DNA of 63,815 nucleotides, from contig JACPPJ010000055.1 in the NCBI GenBank assembly GCA_016191085.1, forward strand, positions 1-63,815. The letters are read 5' to 3'. This stretch comes from Acidobacteriota bacterium (lineage in GTDB: Bacteria > Acidobacteriota > Terriglobia > 2-12-FULL-54-10). The notes beneath the pieces are model-generated. The model searched no databases, was not told the origin of the DNA, and saw only the letters and a list, made by a program, of their open reading frames with translations. Made by a program: the position numbers and the translations under genes. Position 1 is the stretch's first letter, and the number at the start of each line of letters is the position of its first letter. This document shows positions 16,610-27,431 of the stretch, one piece after another.

Positions 16610-17077
16610 ATGGCAGAATTGATCCATACTTCGCATGTGAAAATCGTGAAGGATAAAGGGCCGAACCGTCGGGCCTTCATCGAAAATTTCCCCGAGCCGG
16701 TGCGCTACGGCGTGCACGGCGGTATCAAGAAGTTCTACGGCGTGGAACCGGAGGAGGAAGTTCCCGCGACGATTGATCACGTCGTCGCCGCCGTCGGTGG
16801 CTGAATGACTGGAACGCTGGCCGGGGCGCTGGCGGCACGAAAGATTCCCACTCAGCCGGACCGGCTCACGGCGGAAGTGGAGGGATTCGTGGAGAACGTG
16901 GAAGGGACTCCAGTCATTACCCGTATTCGGGTCCACTACAAAGTTCGAGTCCCGCAAGGAAAACGTGAAGAGGCCGAGCGCGCCATTCAAGTTCATGAAA
17001 AAGGCTGCCCGGTCGCACAAAGCGTAAAGCGGGGCATCCAGATCGAATGGGACGGCCGCATCGAGGAAGACGTCTGA
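16610..17077 (+). CDS. OsmC-family peroxidase, candidate selenoprotein (in-frame TGA at catalytic Cys)
   Basis: Two open stretches in the same frame, separated only by TGA at 16802-16804. The first (64 codons) has the OsmC N-terminal strands and ends ATIDHVVAAVGG. The second (90 codons) starts MTGTLAGALAARKIP and ends with VHEKGCPVAQSVKR. OsmC/Ohr proteins have two catalytic Cys: one at the start of the central helix right after an Ala/Gly-rich turn, and one in a (H)xxCPV motif. The TGA occupies exactly the first place, and the second is Cys133. Read as Sec the protein is 155 residues with Sec65, a normal length. OsmC reduces organic hydroperoxides; Sec would replace the peroxidatic Cys. An AGGAG site precedes the ATG at 16610. 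It follows the ECF sigma/anti-sigma pair and could be in its transcript. The alternative is a nonsense-mutated pseudogene, but the exact match to the Cys position argues against it. OsmC-like selenoproteins have been predicted in bacterial surveys (from memory). Confidence 0.82.
16820..16836 (+). promoter_or_regulatory. Candidate SECIS hairpin of the OsmC gene
   Basis: GCCG (16820-16823), loop GGGCGCTGG, CGGC (16833-16836): a 4-bp stem with GG at the first loop positions, beginning 20 bases after the TGA. It satisfies the minimal bSECIS description, but in such GC-rich DNA a 4-bp stem is weak evidence. A competing stem at 16815-16828 exists. Confidence 0.4.
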
Positions 17078-17189
17078 CGGACTCTCGAAGGACCAGAATG
17101 TGGAGTAACTGGAGCAGAATATCCGGTCACTCTGGTATTAAAATAGCTCCATAAGTTCCCCCTGGCGGGGGTCGATAAGGAGAAGAAAC

Positions 17190-17555
17190 ATGGTTAAGGG
17201 GAAGCGAATTGGGAGTTACCTGTCCATGCTCGTCATGGGGGGAGCATTGGTGTTGAGCGGCATGATCCTGAGCCAGTCTTCATTGGCCCAGGATGCCGGG
17301 AAGAATACCCAAACAATGGAAGGCACGGTCAGCGATGCGATGTGCGGGGCAACCCATCATCTGCCGGATGCCGCCAAGTGCACCATAGGCTGCACAAGGA
17401 AGGGCTCGGCCTTCGCGCTCGTAGTGGGTGACAAGGTCTACAAGCTGGAAGGCAATACGGATGGCCTCCATAAGTTGGCTGGCGTGAAGGCGAAGGTAAC
17501 GGGCCAAGTCAGCGGCGACACCATCAAGGTGGACAAAGTGGAAGCCGCCAGTTAA
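17190..17555 (+). CDS. Exported small protein with conserved Cys/His segment
   Basis: 121 residues. A signal peptide (SYLSMLVMGGALVLSGMIL, cleavage near SLAQ) precedes a compact domain: TVSDAMCGATHH, AKCTIGCTRKG, FALVVGDKVYKLEG and TGQVSGDTIKVDKVE. The three Cys and two adjacent His could bind a metal or form disulfides, and the last third looks like an OB-fold strand series. Proteins of this type seem common in acidobacteria, but I know no established function. The ATG follows an AAGGAG site, and a strong terminator follows. It may be part of the ECF-OsmC neighbourhood, though about 110 bases separate it from OsmC. Confidence 0.75.
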   Translation: MVKGKRIGSYLSMLVMGGALVLSGMILSQSSLAQDAGKNTQTMEGTVSDAMCGATHHLPDAAKCTIGCTRKGSAFALVVGDKVYKLEGNTDGLHKLAGVKAKVTGQVSGDTIKVDKVEAAS

Positions 17556-17574
17556 GACTTTCGTTTCACAATCG

Positions 17575-17609
17575 AAACGGCCACTCTGCGCAACGCAGAG
17601 TGGCCGTTT
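17575..17609 (+). terminator. Strong intrinsic terminator
   Basis: 16-bp perfect stem (17575-17590 with 17594-17609; core CGGCCACTCTGCG), 3-base loop CAA, ending in TTT then GTATTTT. Ends transcription of the small exported protein gene. Confidence 0.9.
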
Positions 17610-17644
17610 GTATTTTCAGAGCCGCGCGCACTAGAGGCGATGCC

Positions 17645-17782
17645 GTAAGGGCATGGCTTCAGCCATGCCGAAAACCAGGCTACACCTCAGGGGTTTAAAC
17701 CCCTGAGGGCCGCGCTAATCGGCACGACTAAAGTCGTGCCCTTACAATTCCGCGCACTATACATCTATTATGAAAAATGCCC
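17645..17782. repeat. MITE-like compound palindrome, copy A
   Basis: Bounded by 9-bp inverted ends GTAAGGGCA (17645) and TGCCCTTAC (to 17745), with three inner hairpins: GGCATGGCTTCAGCCATGCC, CAGGGGTTTAAACCCCTG and GGCACGACTAAAGTCGTGCC. A shared tail follows to 17782 (GCGCACTATACATCTATTAT and more). It differs from copy B at 51045-51180 by only about five changes in 137 bases. An outer pair TATTTTCA / TGAAAAATGC may mark the real ends. No gene inside, so it would need help to move. The other bases of 17610-17847 hold nothing else I can identify. Confidence 0.88.
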
Positions 17783-17847
17783 CAGGAAGCCTGCGCCTCG
17801 ACTTCAGTTCGTGAACAGGCGTCGGCTCGGGGTCCGCCCCCGCTCGC

Positions 17848-18189
17848 TCACGGTCGCGGTTCTGAGGGGCTATTGGGCGGCGCCAGGGTGATCACCACGT
17901 CGCCGGGGCGGCCGAGGCGAAGTTGTTCGCGCGCGAGTTTTTCGATGGCTTGCGGGTCGCTGCGGAGATCCTGAATCCTGTCAGTGAGCAGAACTTTCTC
18001 CTGCTTCAGTTTCTGGATCTCGGCGCTGAGGGCCTGGATCTGAATGCGGCGGCGGCGGCGCGCCATGTACCCATTGGTCCCGAAGATTTCTCGGATGCTA
18101 ATGGACAGCAGCGCCAGCCCGCAGATAGCGACAATGGTGTAACGTTTGGTTTGTTGAACGTTTTCAGGTGCGAGTAAGTTTCGCATCAT
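17848..18189 (-). CDS. FtsB/DivIC-type septum initiator protein
   Basis: 113 residues. One helix (RYTIVAICGLALLSISI, about 15-31), then a charged stretch YMARRRRR and a coiled coil (about 45-90, QIQALSAEIQKLKQEKVLLTDRIQ) followed by REQLRLGRPGDVVITL, the FtsB/DivIC end pattern. These bitopic proteins join FtsL and FtsQ/DivIB in the divisome. The start ATG at 18189 overlaps the stop of the upstream phosphohexomutase (ATGATG), so a second start at 18186 is equally possible. The Pro-rich tail is short. Confidence 0.82.
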   Translation of the reverse strand: MMRNLLAPENVQQTKRYTIVAICGLALLSISIREIFGTNGYMARRRRRIQIQALSAEIQKLKQEKVLLTDRIQDLRSDPQAIEKLAREQLRLGRPGDVVITLAPPNSPSEPRP

Positions 18190-19616
18190 CCAAACAAGAA
18201 CTGGCGGCCTGCTTCGTTCAGTTCGTGCAGTTCCTTCTCCGTGGTGGCCTCGCAGTAGAGCCGGCAAACAGGCTCGGTGCCGGAGAGCCGGAACAATACC
18301 CAGGAGCCATCGTCTAAAATCAGCTTCAGGCCATCGGTGCGAACTGTCTTCGCAACGCGATGGCCACTAAACGAACTATAATCCTGCTTGCTGCGCTCGG
18401 CGAAGCGCTTCTTGAGATCTTCCGTCAATGTTACATTTGAGCGACTGGGGTAATAGCTTCCCACTTTCCGAAAAAGCTCGGCAATCTGCGCGCGCAGCGG
18501 CTGACGGCGGCTCGCGACCATCTCGGCTACCAACAGGCAGGCCAGAATACCGTCCTTCTCCGGGACGTGGTGACGAATGGTGAGTCCGGCGCTTTCCTCC
18601 CCACCGAGAACTATTTTGTCCTGCTCGATCAGCTCGCCGATGAACTTGAATCCTACCGGAGTTTCGTAAAGCGGTATCTTGTGAAACGCAGCGACGGCAT
18701 CAATCAGATGCGTGCTGGCGACACTCCTGGCAACACCTCCGTGCCAGCCATTCTGCCCAGCCCAGGAGCGCGATTCCATCAGGTAATCCAGCAGTAGTGC
18801 GAGTATGTGGTTCGGCGATATGAAGGTTTTATCCTCGTCCAGAATGCCGAAGCGATCGGCGTCACCATCAGTGGAGAGGCCCACCTGCGCACCGCGCTCC
18901 ACCATGGTCTTACCCAACTCTTCCAGGTACTCCTCGGCAGGCTCCGGAGCATGGCCTCCGAACAGCACATCACGCTGGTCGTGTATGGTCAGCACGTCAA
19001 CATCTACGCTACGCAGCAGAGAATCCAAGTATCCGCGGCCCGCCCCGTACAGAGGATCGTAGACCAGGCGCAGCCCGGCCGTGCGGATCACATCCAGATT
19101 CACCTTGCTGGCGAGATCTTTCAGGTAACTGTCGCGCACCTCGATCGCCTCGATGGAACCGGCGCGTTCGGCGCCCGGTGCGTGTTCTGTGGCCTTTTGC
19201 GACAGCACCTGAATATGCGTCTCTATCTCGCGCGTAACTTCCGGAAGAGCCGGAGCGCCGTTGCGCATCGAGAATTTGATTCCGTTATATTCCGGGGGAT
19301 TGTGAGATGCCGTGAAATTAACCGCGCCATCGGTATTGCGCCGCCGGATTTCATATGCCACTGCGGGCGTCGGCACGGCATCCGAGCACAGAAAGCAGTC
19401 AATGCCATGGCTCGCCAGAAGTCTGGCGGATTCCGCAGCAAAACGCTCCGACATGAAGCGCGTGTCATAGCCAACGACGAGCGACGGCCGGCCTGCGCTG
19501 CAGGAAGCGAGCACGTAACGTGCAATGGCTGATACCACCAGGCGAACGTTGGACGCTGTGAATTCATCTGCAATGATTGCGCGCCACCCGGATGTGCCGA
19601 ATTTTAGGTTAGCCAT
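18186..19616 (-). CDS. Phosphoglucomutase/phosphomannomutase family enzyme
   Basis: 476 residues, four-domain alpha-D-phosphohexomutase. Sugar-binding N-terminus FGTSGWRAII, catalytic phosphoserine loop TASHNPPEYNG (about 103-113), metal loop STDGDADRFGI (about 240-250), ligand loop GGEESAGL, and phosphate-binding RLSGTEPVCRLYCEA near the C-terminus. It interconverts hexose 1- and 6-phosphates for sugar-nucleotide and glycogen metabolism; the exact sugar is not decided by the sequence. It overlaps the ftsB-like gene by four bases, suggesting co-expression. Confidence 0.94.
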   Translation of the reverse strand: MANLKFGTSGWRAIIADEFTASNVRLVVSAIARYVLASCSAGRPSLVVGYDTRFMSERFAAESARLLASHGIDCFLCSDAVPTPAVAYEIRRRNTDGAVNFTASHNPPEYNGIKFSMRNGAPALPEVTREIETHIQVLSQKATEHAPGAERAGSIEAIEVRDSYLKDLASKVNLDVIRTAGLRLVYDPLYGAGRGYLDSLLRSVDVDVLTIHDQRDVLFGGHAPEPAEEYLEELGKTMVERGAQVGLSTDGDADRFGILDEDKTFISPNHILALLLDYLMESRSWAGQNGWHGGVARSVASTHLIDAVAAFHKIPLYETPVGFKFIGELIEQDKIVLGGEESAGLTIRHHVPEKDGILACLLVAEMVASRRQPLRAQIAELFRKVGSYYPSRSNVTLTEDLKKRFAERSKQDYSSFSGHRVAKTVRTDGLKLILDDGSWVLFRLSGTEPVCRLYCEATTEKELHELNEAGRQFLFG

Positions 19617-19713
19617 AGTGGTATTCTAAGATATGATCCAACGGAACATCTATAGCTGACGCCCCTCCGTTACTTGTCTCAATGTCAGGGGGCAGACAAT
19701 CGGAGGTTTCCTG

Positions 19714-20040
19714 ATGACCGACAAAGTTGTGGTATTGATGACCTGCAAAACCGCCAAAGAGGCTGTGCGAATCGCGCGGCACTTGCTCGATAAGCACCTC
19801 ATCGCGTGCGCCAACCTCGTGCCGCAAGTTCGCTCGATTTACCACTGGAAGGGGAAAGTCGCTGACGAAAAAGAATGCTGGATGCTGCTGAAGTCGACGC
19901 GCGAGTTAATGCCCGCGCTGCGCATCGAAGTGGAGAAAGAGCACAGCTATTCGGTACCCGAGTTGATCGCTCTGCCTATCATTGACGGGTCACCCAATTA
20001 TCTGAACTGGCTGAACAAGGAATTGGCCAGCGCAAGTTAG
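19714..20040 (+). CDS. cutA: CutA1 family protein
   Basis: 108 residues, the usual CutA1 length. MTCKTAKEAVRIARHLLDKHLIACANLVPQ is the typical N-terminal pattern (quoted here only in outline: TCKTAKEAVRIA and LIACANLVPQV), followed by SIYHWKGKV and a final YLNWL. The family forms very stable trimers; a link to copper tolerance is old, and the true role is uncertain. A GGAGG site precedes the ATG at 19714. It is convergent with the PLP enzyme gene. Confidence 0.93.
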   Translation: MTDKVVVLMTCKTAKEAVRIARHLLDKHLIACANLVPQVRSIYHWKGKVADEKECWMLLKSTRELMPALRIEVEKEHSYSVPELIALPIIDGSPNYLNWLNKELASAS

Positions 20041-20101
20041 GTGGGCCAGCGCGCCATTCCCCGTAACCTGAGCGACTGTGACGAACCGCCACCATGGGCG
20101 T

Positions 20102-21241
20102 TCAAATACGTTCGAGGGCTTGATCCAGATCTGCCAGAAGGTCTTCCACATCTTCAATACCTACCGAGAGCCGCACCAGCCCTTGCGTGATCCCCAGACG
20201 CTGGCGCTCGTCTTCCGAGAGATAAGCGTGCGTCATCGTGGCCGGATGGCAGATCAGCGTCTCGACGCCGCCCAGGCTTTCGGCCAGCGAGCACAGCCGG
20301 ACATTGTTCAATACCGTACGCGCATTTTCGAGCGAGCCGGTCTCGAACGCCATCATTCCGCCAAACCCGCTCGTCTGTTTCTTACTCAAGTCATACTGCG
20401 GATCATTCGGCAACCCGGGGTAGTACACCTTGCAAATCTTGCGATGCCCCGCGAGGTAAGCGGAGATTCTCAGCGCGTTCGCTTCGTGCTGCCGCATGCG
20501 CACGGCCAGCGTCTTTACACCGCGCAACACAAGCCACGCATCGAAAGGGTTCATCACGGCTCCGGCCGCGTTTTGAATAAACTTAAGCCGAGCAGCATCA
20601 TCTTCGCGGGCGAGAACCGCCGCGCCCCCTACCCCATCGCTGTGTCCGTTGAGATACTTCGTCGTGGAGTGCACCACAATATCGGCTCCAAATGTCAACG
20701 GGGTTTGAAAGTATGGGGAGAGGAAGGTGTTGTCCACCACCAGCCGAATGCCACGTGGCTGCGTGATGGCGGCTACGGCCCCCAAATCTGTGATGTTCAT
20801 CAGAGGATTAGTCGGTGTTTCCACGTAAACCATTTTTGTGTTCGATTTAAGCGCCCGCTCAACATTTGCCGCCTGCGTCGTATCTACATAGGTGAATTCC
20901 AGGCCGAAGGTCTTCAAGATGGCGTTGAACAGACGCGGGACTCCGCCGTACGCTTCCTGCGAACAGATCACGTGATCGCCGCTCTTGAGCAGCGTCATCA
21001 CGGCGTTGATCGCCGCCATCCCGGAAGCGAAAGCCAGAGCACTATGGCCGCGCTCCAGTACGGCAAGATTGCGCTCCAGAGCCGCCCGAGTAGGATTTCC
21101 AGTGCGAGAGTATTCGTACCCCTTATGTTTGCCCAACTCCTCCTGCACATAAGTGGAGGTCTGAAAAATCGGAACCACTACTGCTCCCGTTGTGGGGTCG
21201 GGTTCCTGCCCTTTATGAATGGCGTCGGTTGCAAAACCCAT
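20102..21241 (-). CDS. Cystathionine gamma-synthase/lyase-type PLP enzyme
   Basis: 379 residues of the Cys/Met metabolism PLP family. N-terminal TDAIHKGQEPDPTTGAVVVP, YEYSRTGNPTR, the PLP stacking Tyr in QEAYGGVPRLF, ETPTNPLM, and the Schiff-base lysine in HSTTKYLNGHSD (about 197). The C-terminus LIRLSVGIED-like (LVRLSVGIEDVEDLLADL) is standard. It could be a cystathionine gamma-synthase, gamma-lyase or O-acyl-homoserine sulfhydrylase; the sequence does not separate these reliably. It is a single gene, with its start at 21241 and a divergent neighbour. Confidence 0.92.
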   Translation of the reverse strand: MGFATDAIHKGQEPDPTTGAVVVPIFQTSTYVQEELGKHKGYEYSRTGNPTRAALERNLAVLERGHSALAFASGMAAINAVMTLLKSGDHVICSQEAYGGVPRLFNAILKTFGLEFTYVDTTQAANVERALKSNTKMVYVETPTNPLMNITDLGAVAAITQPRGIRLVVDNTFLSPYFQTPLTFGADIVVHSTTKYLNGHSDGVGGAAVLAREDDAARLKFIQNAAGAVMNPFDAWLVLRGVKTLAVRMRQHEANALRISAYLAGHRKICKVYYPGLPNDPQYDLSKKQTSGFGGMMAFETGSLENARTVLNNVRLCSLAESLGGVETLICHPATMTHAYLSEDERQRLGITQGLVRLSVGIEDVEDLLADLDQALERI

Positions 21242-21329
21242 CCGTTGATCCTCTCTCCTGTTTTAGCGGACACTACTCTGCTTTCGCCGGCCGCAACGGT
21301 TCGCTCTGTGATAGAATGGGTCAGATTTT

Positions 21330-21725
21330 ATGAGAAGTCTATCTTTACGAAACCCGATTCATGTGCTGGCGGTAGCTCTCATCGTCGGCGCTACCGTCCT
21401 GCCCATGACCGCGGCGGACGAGAAAAGCCGTCTCATCGTGCAAGTGATGACTGAGCAGAACAAAAAACCGGTGGCCAGCGCTCACGTCATAGTGCGGTTC
21501 GTCAGCGGCAAAAAGCTCTTCATCAAAGACAAGAAGACCAGTTGGGAGGCGCAGACCAACCGCCGCGGTGAACTCATCATGGATGACATCCCGCTAGGCC
21601 GTGTTAAAATCCAGGTGATTGCGAAGGGTTATCAGACGCATGGTGAGGAGTTCGAGATCAGCAAACTCGAAGAGAATCTCACGATTTTGCTCAAGCCACC
21701 CGCCAAGCAAGTCTCCGCGTATTAG
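21330..21725 (+). CDS. Exported carboxypeptidase-regulatory-like (Ig-like) protein
   Basis: 131 residues. Signal peptide (NPIHVLAVALIVGATVLPM, cleavage after TAA/TAAD) and one CarboxypepD_reg-like beta-sandwich: SRLIVQVMTEQNKKPVASAH, TNRRGELIMDDIPLGRVKIQ and VIAKGYQTHGEEFEI. This is the module found before Oar-type receptors, here alone. It probably acts in the periplasm as a binding or structural domain. No partner gene is next to it. Two small hairpins follow the stop (first: CTCGAA/TTCGAG at 21726-21742). Confidence 0.75.
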   Translation: MRSLSLRNPIHVLAVALIVGATVLPMTAADEKSRLIVQVMTEQNKKPVASAHVIVRFVSGKKLFIKDKKTSWEAQTNRRGELIMDDIPLGRVKIQVIAKGYQTHGEEFEISKLEENLTILLKPPAKQVSAY

Positions 21726-22073
21726 CTCGAAATTCGTTCGAGTACACCCCCTAAGGTGTTTACTGTAATACCAGTCCTTTCAGCTACTCCTGTTTCGGGC
21801 CTGCTATGGGCTCGTAAGTAACTGAAATAAAGAAGCATAACCCCTCCGAGATACCCTGCTGCAGCACAGTGCACCGGGCGGTAAACAGAATCGTCAGTAA
21901 GGATTAGGAACCTGAGGAAACCAATTTCCACACGGTTTTCCACAGCCTTGGAGGAAAACAACCTAAGTCGAGGCCAAGTCAACAGTTATGGCCCGATTAA
22001 CGCCGATCGTGTCAATTTAGGTACTAAATGAGAGAAAGTGAGGACAATAAAAGGCGAGGTGATGGGAACGCAT
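21726..22073. other. Intergenic region with short hairpins
   Basis: Between the exported protein and the ppdK terminator. Two small hairpins sit at 21726-21765. Two near-DnaA-box words (TTTTCCACA at 21936 and ATTTCCACA at 21924) are present but isolated. No gene supported. Confidence 0.4.
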
Positions 22074-22106
22074 AAAAAAAGGCCGGGCGGTAAACCCCGG
22101 CCTTTT
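22074..22106 (-). terminator. Intrinsic terminator of ppdK
   Basis: Read on the minus strand: AAAAGGCCGGG, loop, CCCGGCCTTTTTTT. An 11-bp stem with a seven-T tail placed 7 bases after the ppdK stop. Confidence 0.9.
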
Positions 22107-22112
22107 GCACCC

Positions 22113-24839
<2,727 letters not shown>

Positions 24840-24890
24840 GATGCCTCCATATTGCTTTGATATCCAGAAAACGTGACGCCAAATATATTG

Positions 24891-25028
24891 TCAGGGCACG
24901 CCTTCAGGCGTGCCGTTGAAAGCGATAAACAGAGGGGCTTTAGCCCCTGAGATACGTCACGGCCCCTCAGCGGCTGAAGCCGATCTGCGGGGTGAAACTT
25001 TTTTGGCATGGCTGAAGCCATGCCCTGA
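24891..25028. repeat. MITE-like compound palindrome, variant type
   Basis: 138 bases with inverted ends TCAGGGCA (24891) and TGCCCTGA (to 25028). Inside are hairpins GGCACGCCTTCAGGCGTGCC, AGGGGCTTTAGCCCCT, CGGCTGAAGCCG and GGCATGGCTGAAGCCATGCC. Same plan as the copies at 17645 and 51045 but a different sequence. It lies between the ppdK start and the glyS stop. Confidence 0.85.
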
Positions 25029-25078
25029 CGGCTCCCTCAATTCGGGGATCCGCCAGCATGGTTACTAAATGCGAGCCC

Positions 25079-27241
25079 TTACGGTCGCGGCTCGGTTTTG
25101 TCGGAAACCACTATCTCGGAGAAGTCCGCGATGGTGGAAAACTCGGACAGAAGTTTTTGCAATAGACTGAGCCGATTCTGGCGGACTTTCGCATCGGGAG
25201 CCATCACCAGAATCTTGTCAAAGAATAAGTCTACATCCGGCCGCAAAGAGGCGATAGCCTCCAGCGCCGCAACATAGTTTCCAGCTGCCTTGTGCCGCGC
25301 CACTTCGGCTGACACGTCCATGTATCGCTGATGAAGCTGAGCCTCCGGGCCGGGCTCAAATAAATCGGTGTCCAACTCTTCGGGTTCAAACGCTTGGGTC
25401 TTGCGCGCCTGCTGCAAGATGTTCTTGATGCGCTTGAAGGCCACTGCCAACGGTTCAAAGTTTTCAGTCGGGCGAATGCGGGAGACTGCCGCGATGGTGT
25501 TCAGCAGCACGGGGACAGATTCGCGCTGTGCTCCGGCCTCTAACACGGCATTGACCTCGTCGTACGCAAACCCGCGAACATCGCGCGCGTAATAGCGGAG
25601 GCGGTCGATCAAGAATTCCGGTAACCGGTTTAGGGCATCCCAATCAGTATGCCCCTCAGGTTGATGGCTGCTATACACTTCTTCGGTTCTCCGTAGCAGT
25701 GAAGCTATAGTCAGCGGCAAGCGATGATCAAGGAGAATTCTGATTACTCCTTGAGCAGCACGCCGAAGAGCAAACGGGTCTTTAGAGCCGGAGGGAGCAA
25801 GCCCCACGCCGAAGCATCCGACCAGTGTATCCATGCGATCCGCCAGCGACACCAAGGCCCCTTGGAGCGTGCGCGGCGAAGGATCGTCCATCGACTGCGG
25901 TTTGTATTGATCGTAGATAGCAGTCGCAATTTCTTTGGGGAGGCCTTCACGCTCGGCGTACAATCCGCCTATCACACCCTGGAGTTCGGTGAATTCTTTG
26001 ACTAGCTCCGTAGTCAAATCACACTTCGCGAGCTTGGCGGCTTTTTGCACCTCAGGCAACGAAACAGTCTGCGCCACATCGGACGGCAGTTCGCTCACAA
26101 GCAGTGCGGTGAGTTCCGCCATGCGTGACGCCTTGTCGTAATAAGACCCGAGTCGCGACTGGAACGTGACGCTTCGCAGCAGATCCAATCGCTCTTCAAG
26201 ACGGAGTTTGCCGTCCGTTTCCCAAAAGAATCGCGCGTCGTTGAAGCGAGCGCGCAAAACGCGCTCATTGCCGTGGCGGATAGCGCCCTTGGAATCCCCA
26301 TCAAGGTTCATCACGGCAATAAACCGCGGTGCGAGCAAGCCGTCAGGCTGCTCCACTGAGAAATACTTCTGGTGGCCCCGCATGACGGTGATCAGGACCT
26401 CTTGCGGTAACGAAAGGTAGCCGGGATCGAAGCTTCCCATCAGGGGAGTTGGATATTCGGTAAGGTAGACCAGCGTATTCAGAAGCTCCAGGTTCTGCTT
26501 GATGCGAAAACCGTTGTCCGAAGCAAGCAGCGCCTCGATGTTGTCGAGGATGCGCGCCCGGCGCTCGCCGGCATCGAGCAATACAAAATTCTTGGCCAGC
26601 GCTTCACGATAGTTGGCGAAATCAGTGACCCTGACGCGAGGTTTGCCAAGCCTGCGGTGTCCAAACGTCCAGTTGCCCGCGCGCACTTCGCCGATCGAGC
26701 AAGGGATCACGCGCCCGCCGAACAGCGCCAGCAGCGAACGAATCGGCCGGACGAAATACGGCCCTGCTTTCGACTCCCAGTACATACTACGTGGGAAGGA
26801 GATACCCTGAACCGCCTGCGGTATTAATTCGCGCAAAATCTCCACCGCTGGTTTGCCGCGCTCTTTCTTTTTGAAAGCAAGATACTCGCCCTTGGGTGTG
26901 GAAACTGTCTGCAGCTTTTCAACTTTTGTGTCCATCTTGGAGGCAAAGCTCAGCGCGGCGGCTGTTGGTTTGCCGTCACCGTCAAATGCGACACGTTTGG
27001 GCGGCCCTTGCACCATCTCGGCGGAATCGGGCTGGCGGGCCGGGAGTGACGCGCAGTACGCCACCAGGCGGCGCGGCGTCGAGTACATCTCCAGCGCGGC
27101 AGTGGTATCGCCGCTAAGCCGCGAGCGCGAGAAGCCCTCCTCCAGCAGACGCTTCAGATCGGCGAGCGCCGGTTCGATCATGCTGGCGGGGATCTCCTCA
27201 ACGCCAATTTCTAACAGGAATTCTTTGGTATCTGAGGGCAC
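25079..27241 (-). CDS. glyS: Glycyl-tRNA synthetase beta subunit
   Basis: 720 residues, normal for GlyS of the alpha2beta2 enzyme. Typical N-terminus [19 protein letters not shown]; further segments include [21 protein letters not shown] and [28 protein letters not shown]-like (MRGHQKYF, about 300) and the HD-like/DALR C-terminus with [19 protein letters not shown] and [19 protein letters not shown]. It supplies tRNA recognition for charging glycine. It lies 125 bases downstream of glyQ on the same strand, so both are probably one transcript; the gap contains GAAGCCAGAAG repeats. Confidence 0.97.
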   Translation of the reverse strand: [720 protein letters not shown]

Positions 27242-27250
27242 GATGAAAGA

Positions 27251-27431
27251 GAGAAGCCGGAAGCCAGGAGTCAGAAGTCAGAATGAAAACTTCGGAGCTC
27301 TGTACTTCACTAGTTTATGTATCCACTCCTTGAGATTTGCGGATCTACACCAACACACGCCGCAAGTCACAAGCCGGTCGCCAGAATTGCGTTTGCGGGG
27401 TTTTCTTCTGGCTTCTGGCTTCTGGCTTCGG
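27251..27431. repeat. Inverted GAAGCCAGAAG-type repeat pair at the glyQ/glyS junction
   Basis: Left arm 27251-27284 (GAGAAGCCGGAAGCCAGGAG then TCAGAAGTCAGAAT) and right arm 27403-27431 (TTCTTCTGGCTTCTGGCTTC..). The right arm lies inside the 3' end of glyQ and encodes its odd [11 protein letters not shown] tail. Confidence 0.6.

Noticed and set aside
16802..16804. Idea that the OsmC locus is two separate genes
   Set aside because: Same frame, no gap, the second part lacks its own ribosome site, and both halves are needed for one OsmC domain.
20078..21454. 458-codon open frame on the plus strand
   Set aside because: Antisense to the PLP enzyme gene, Arg/His/Gln-rich composition typical of a shadow frame.
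21924..21944. Two near-DnaA-box words (ATTTCCACA, TTTTCCACA), possible origin
   Set aside because: Only two imperfect boxes, no AT-rich region, and no dnaA, dnaN or gidA nearby.
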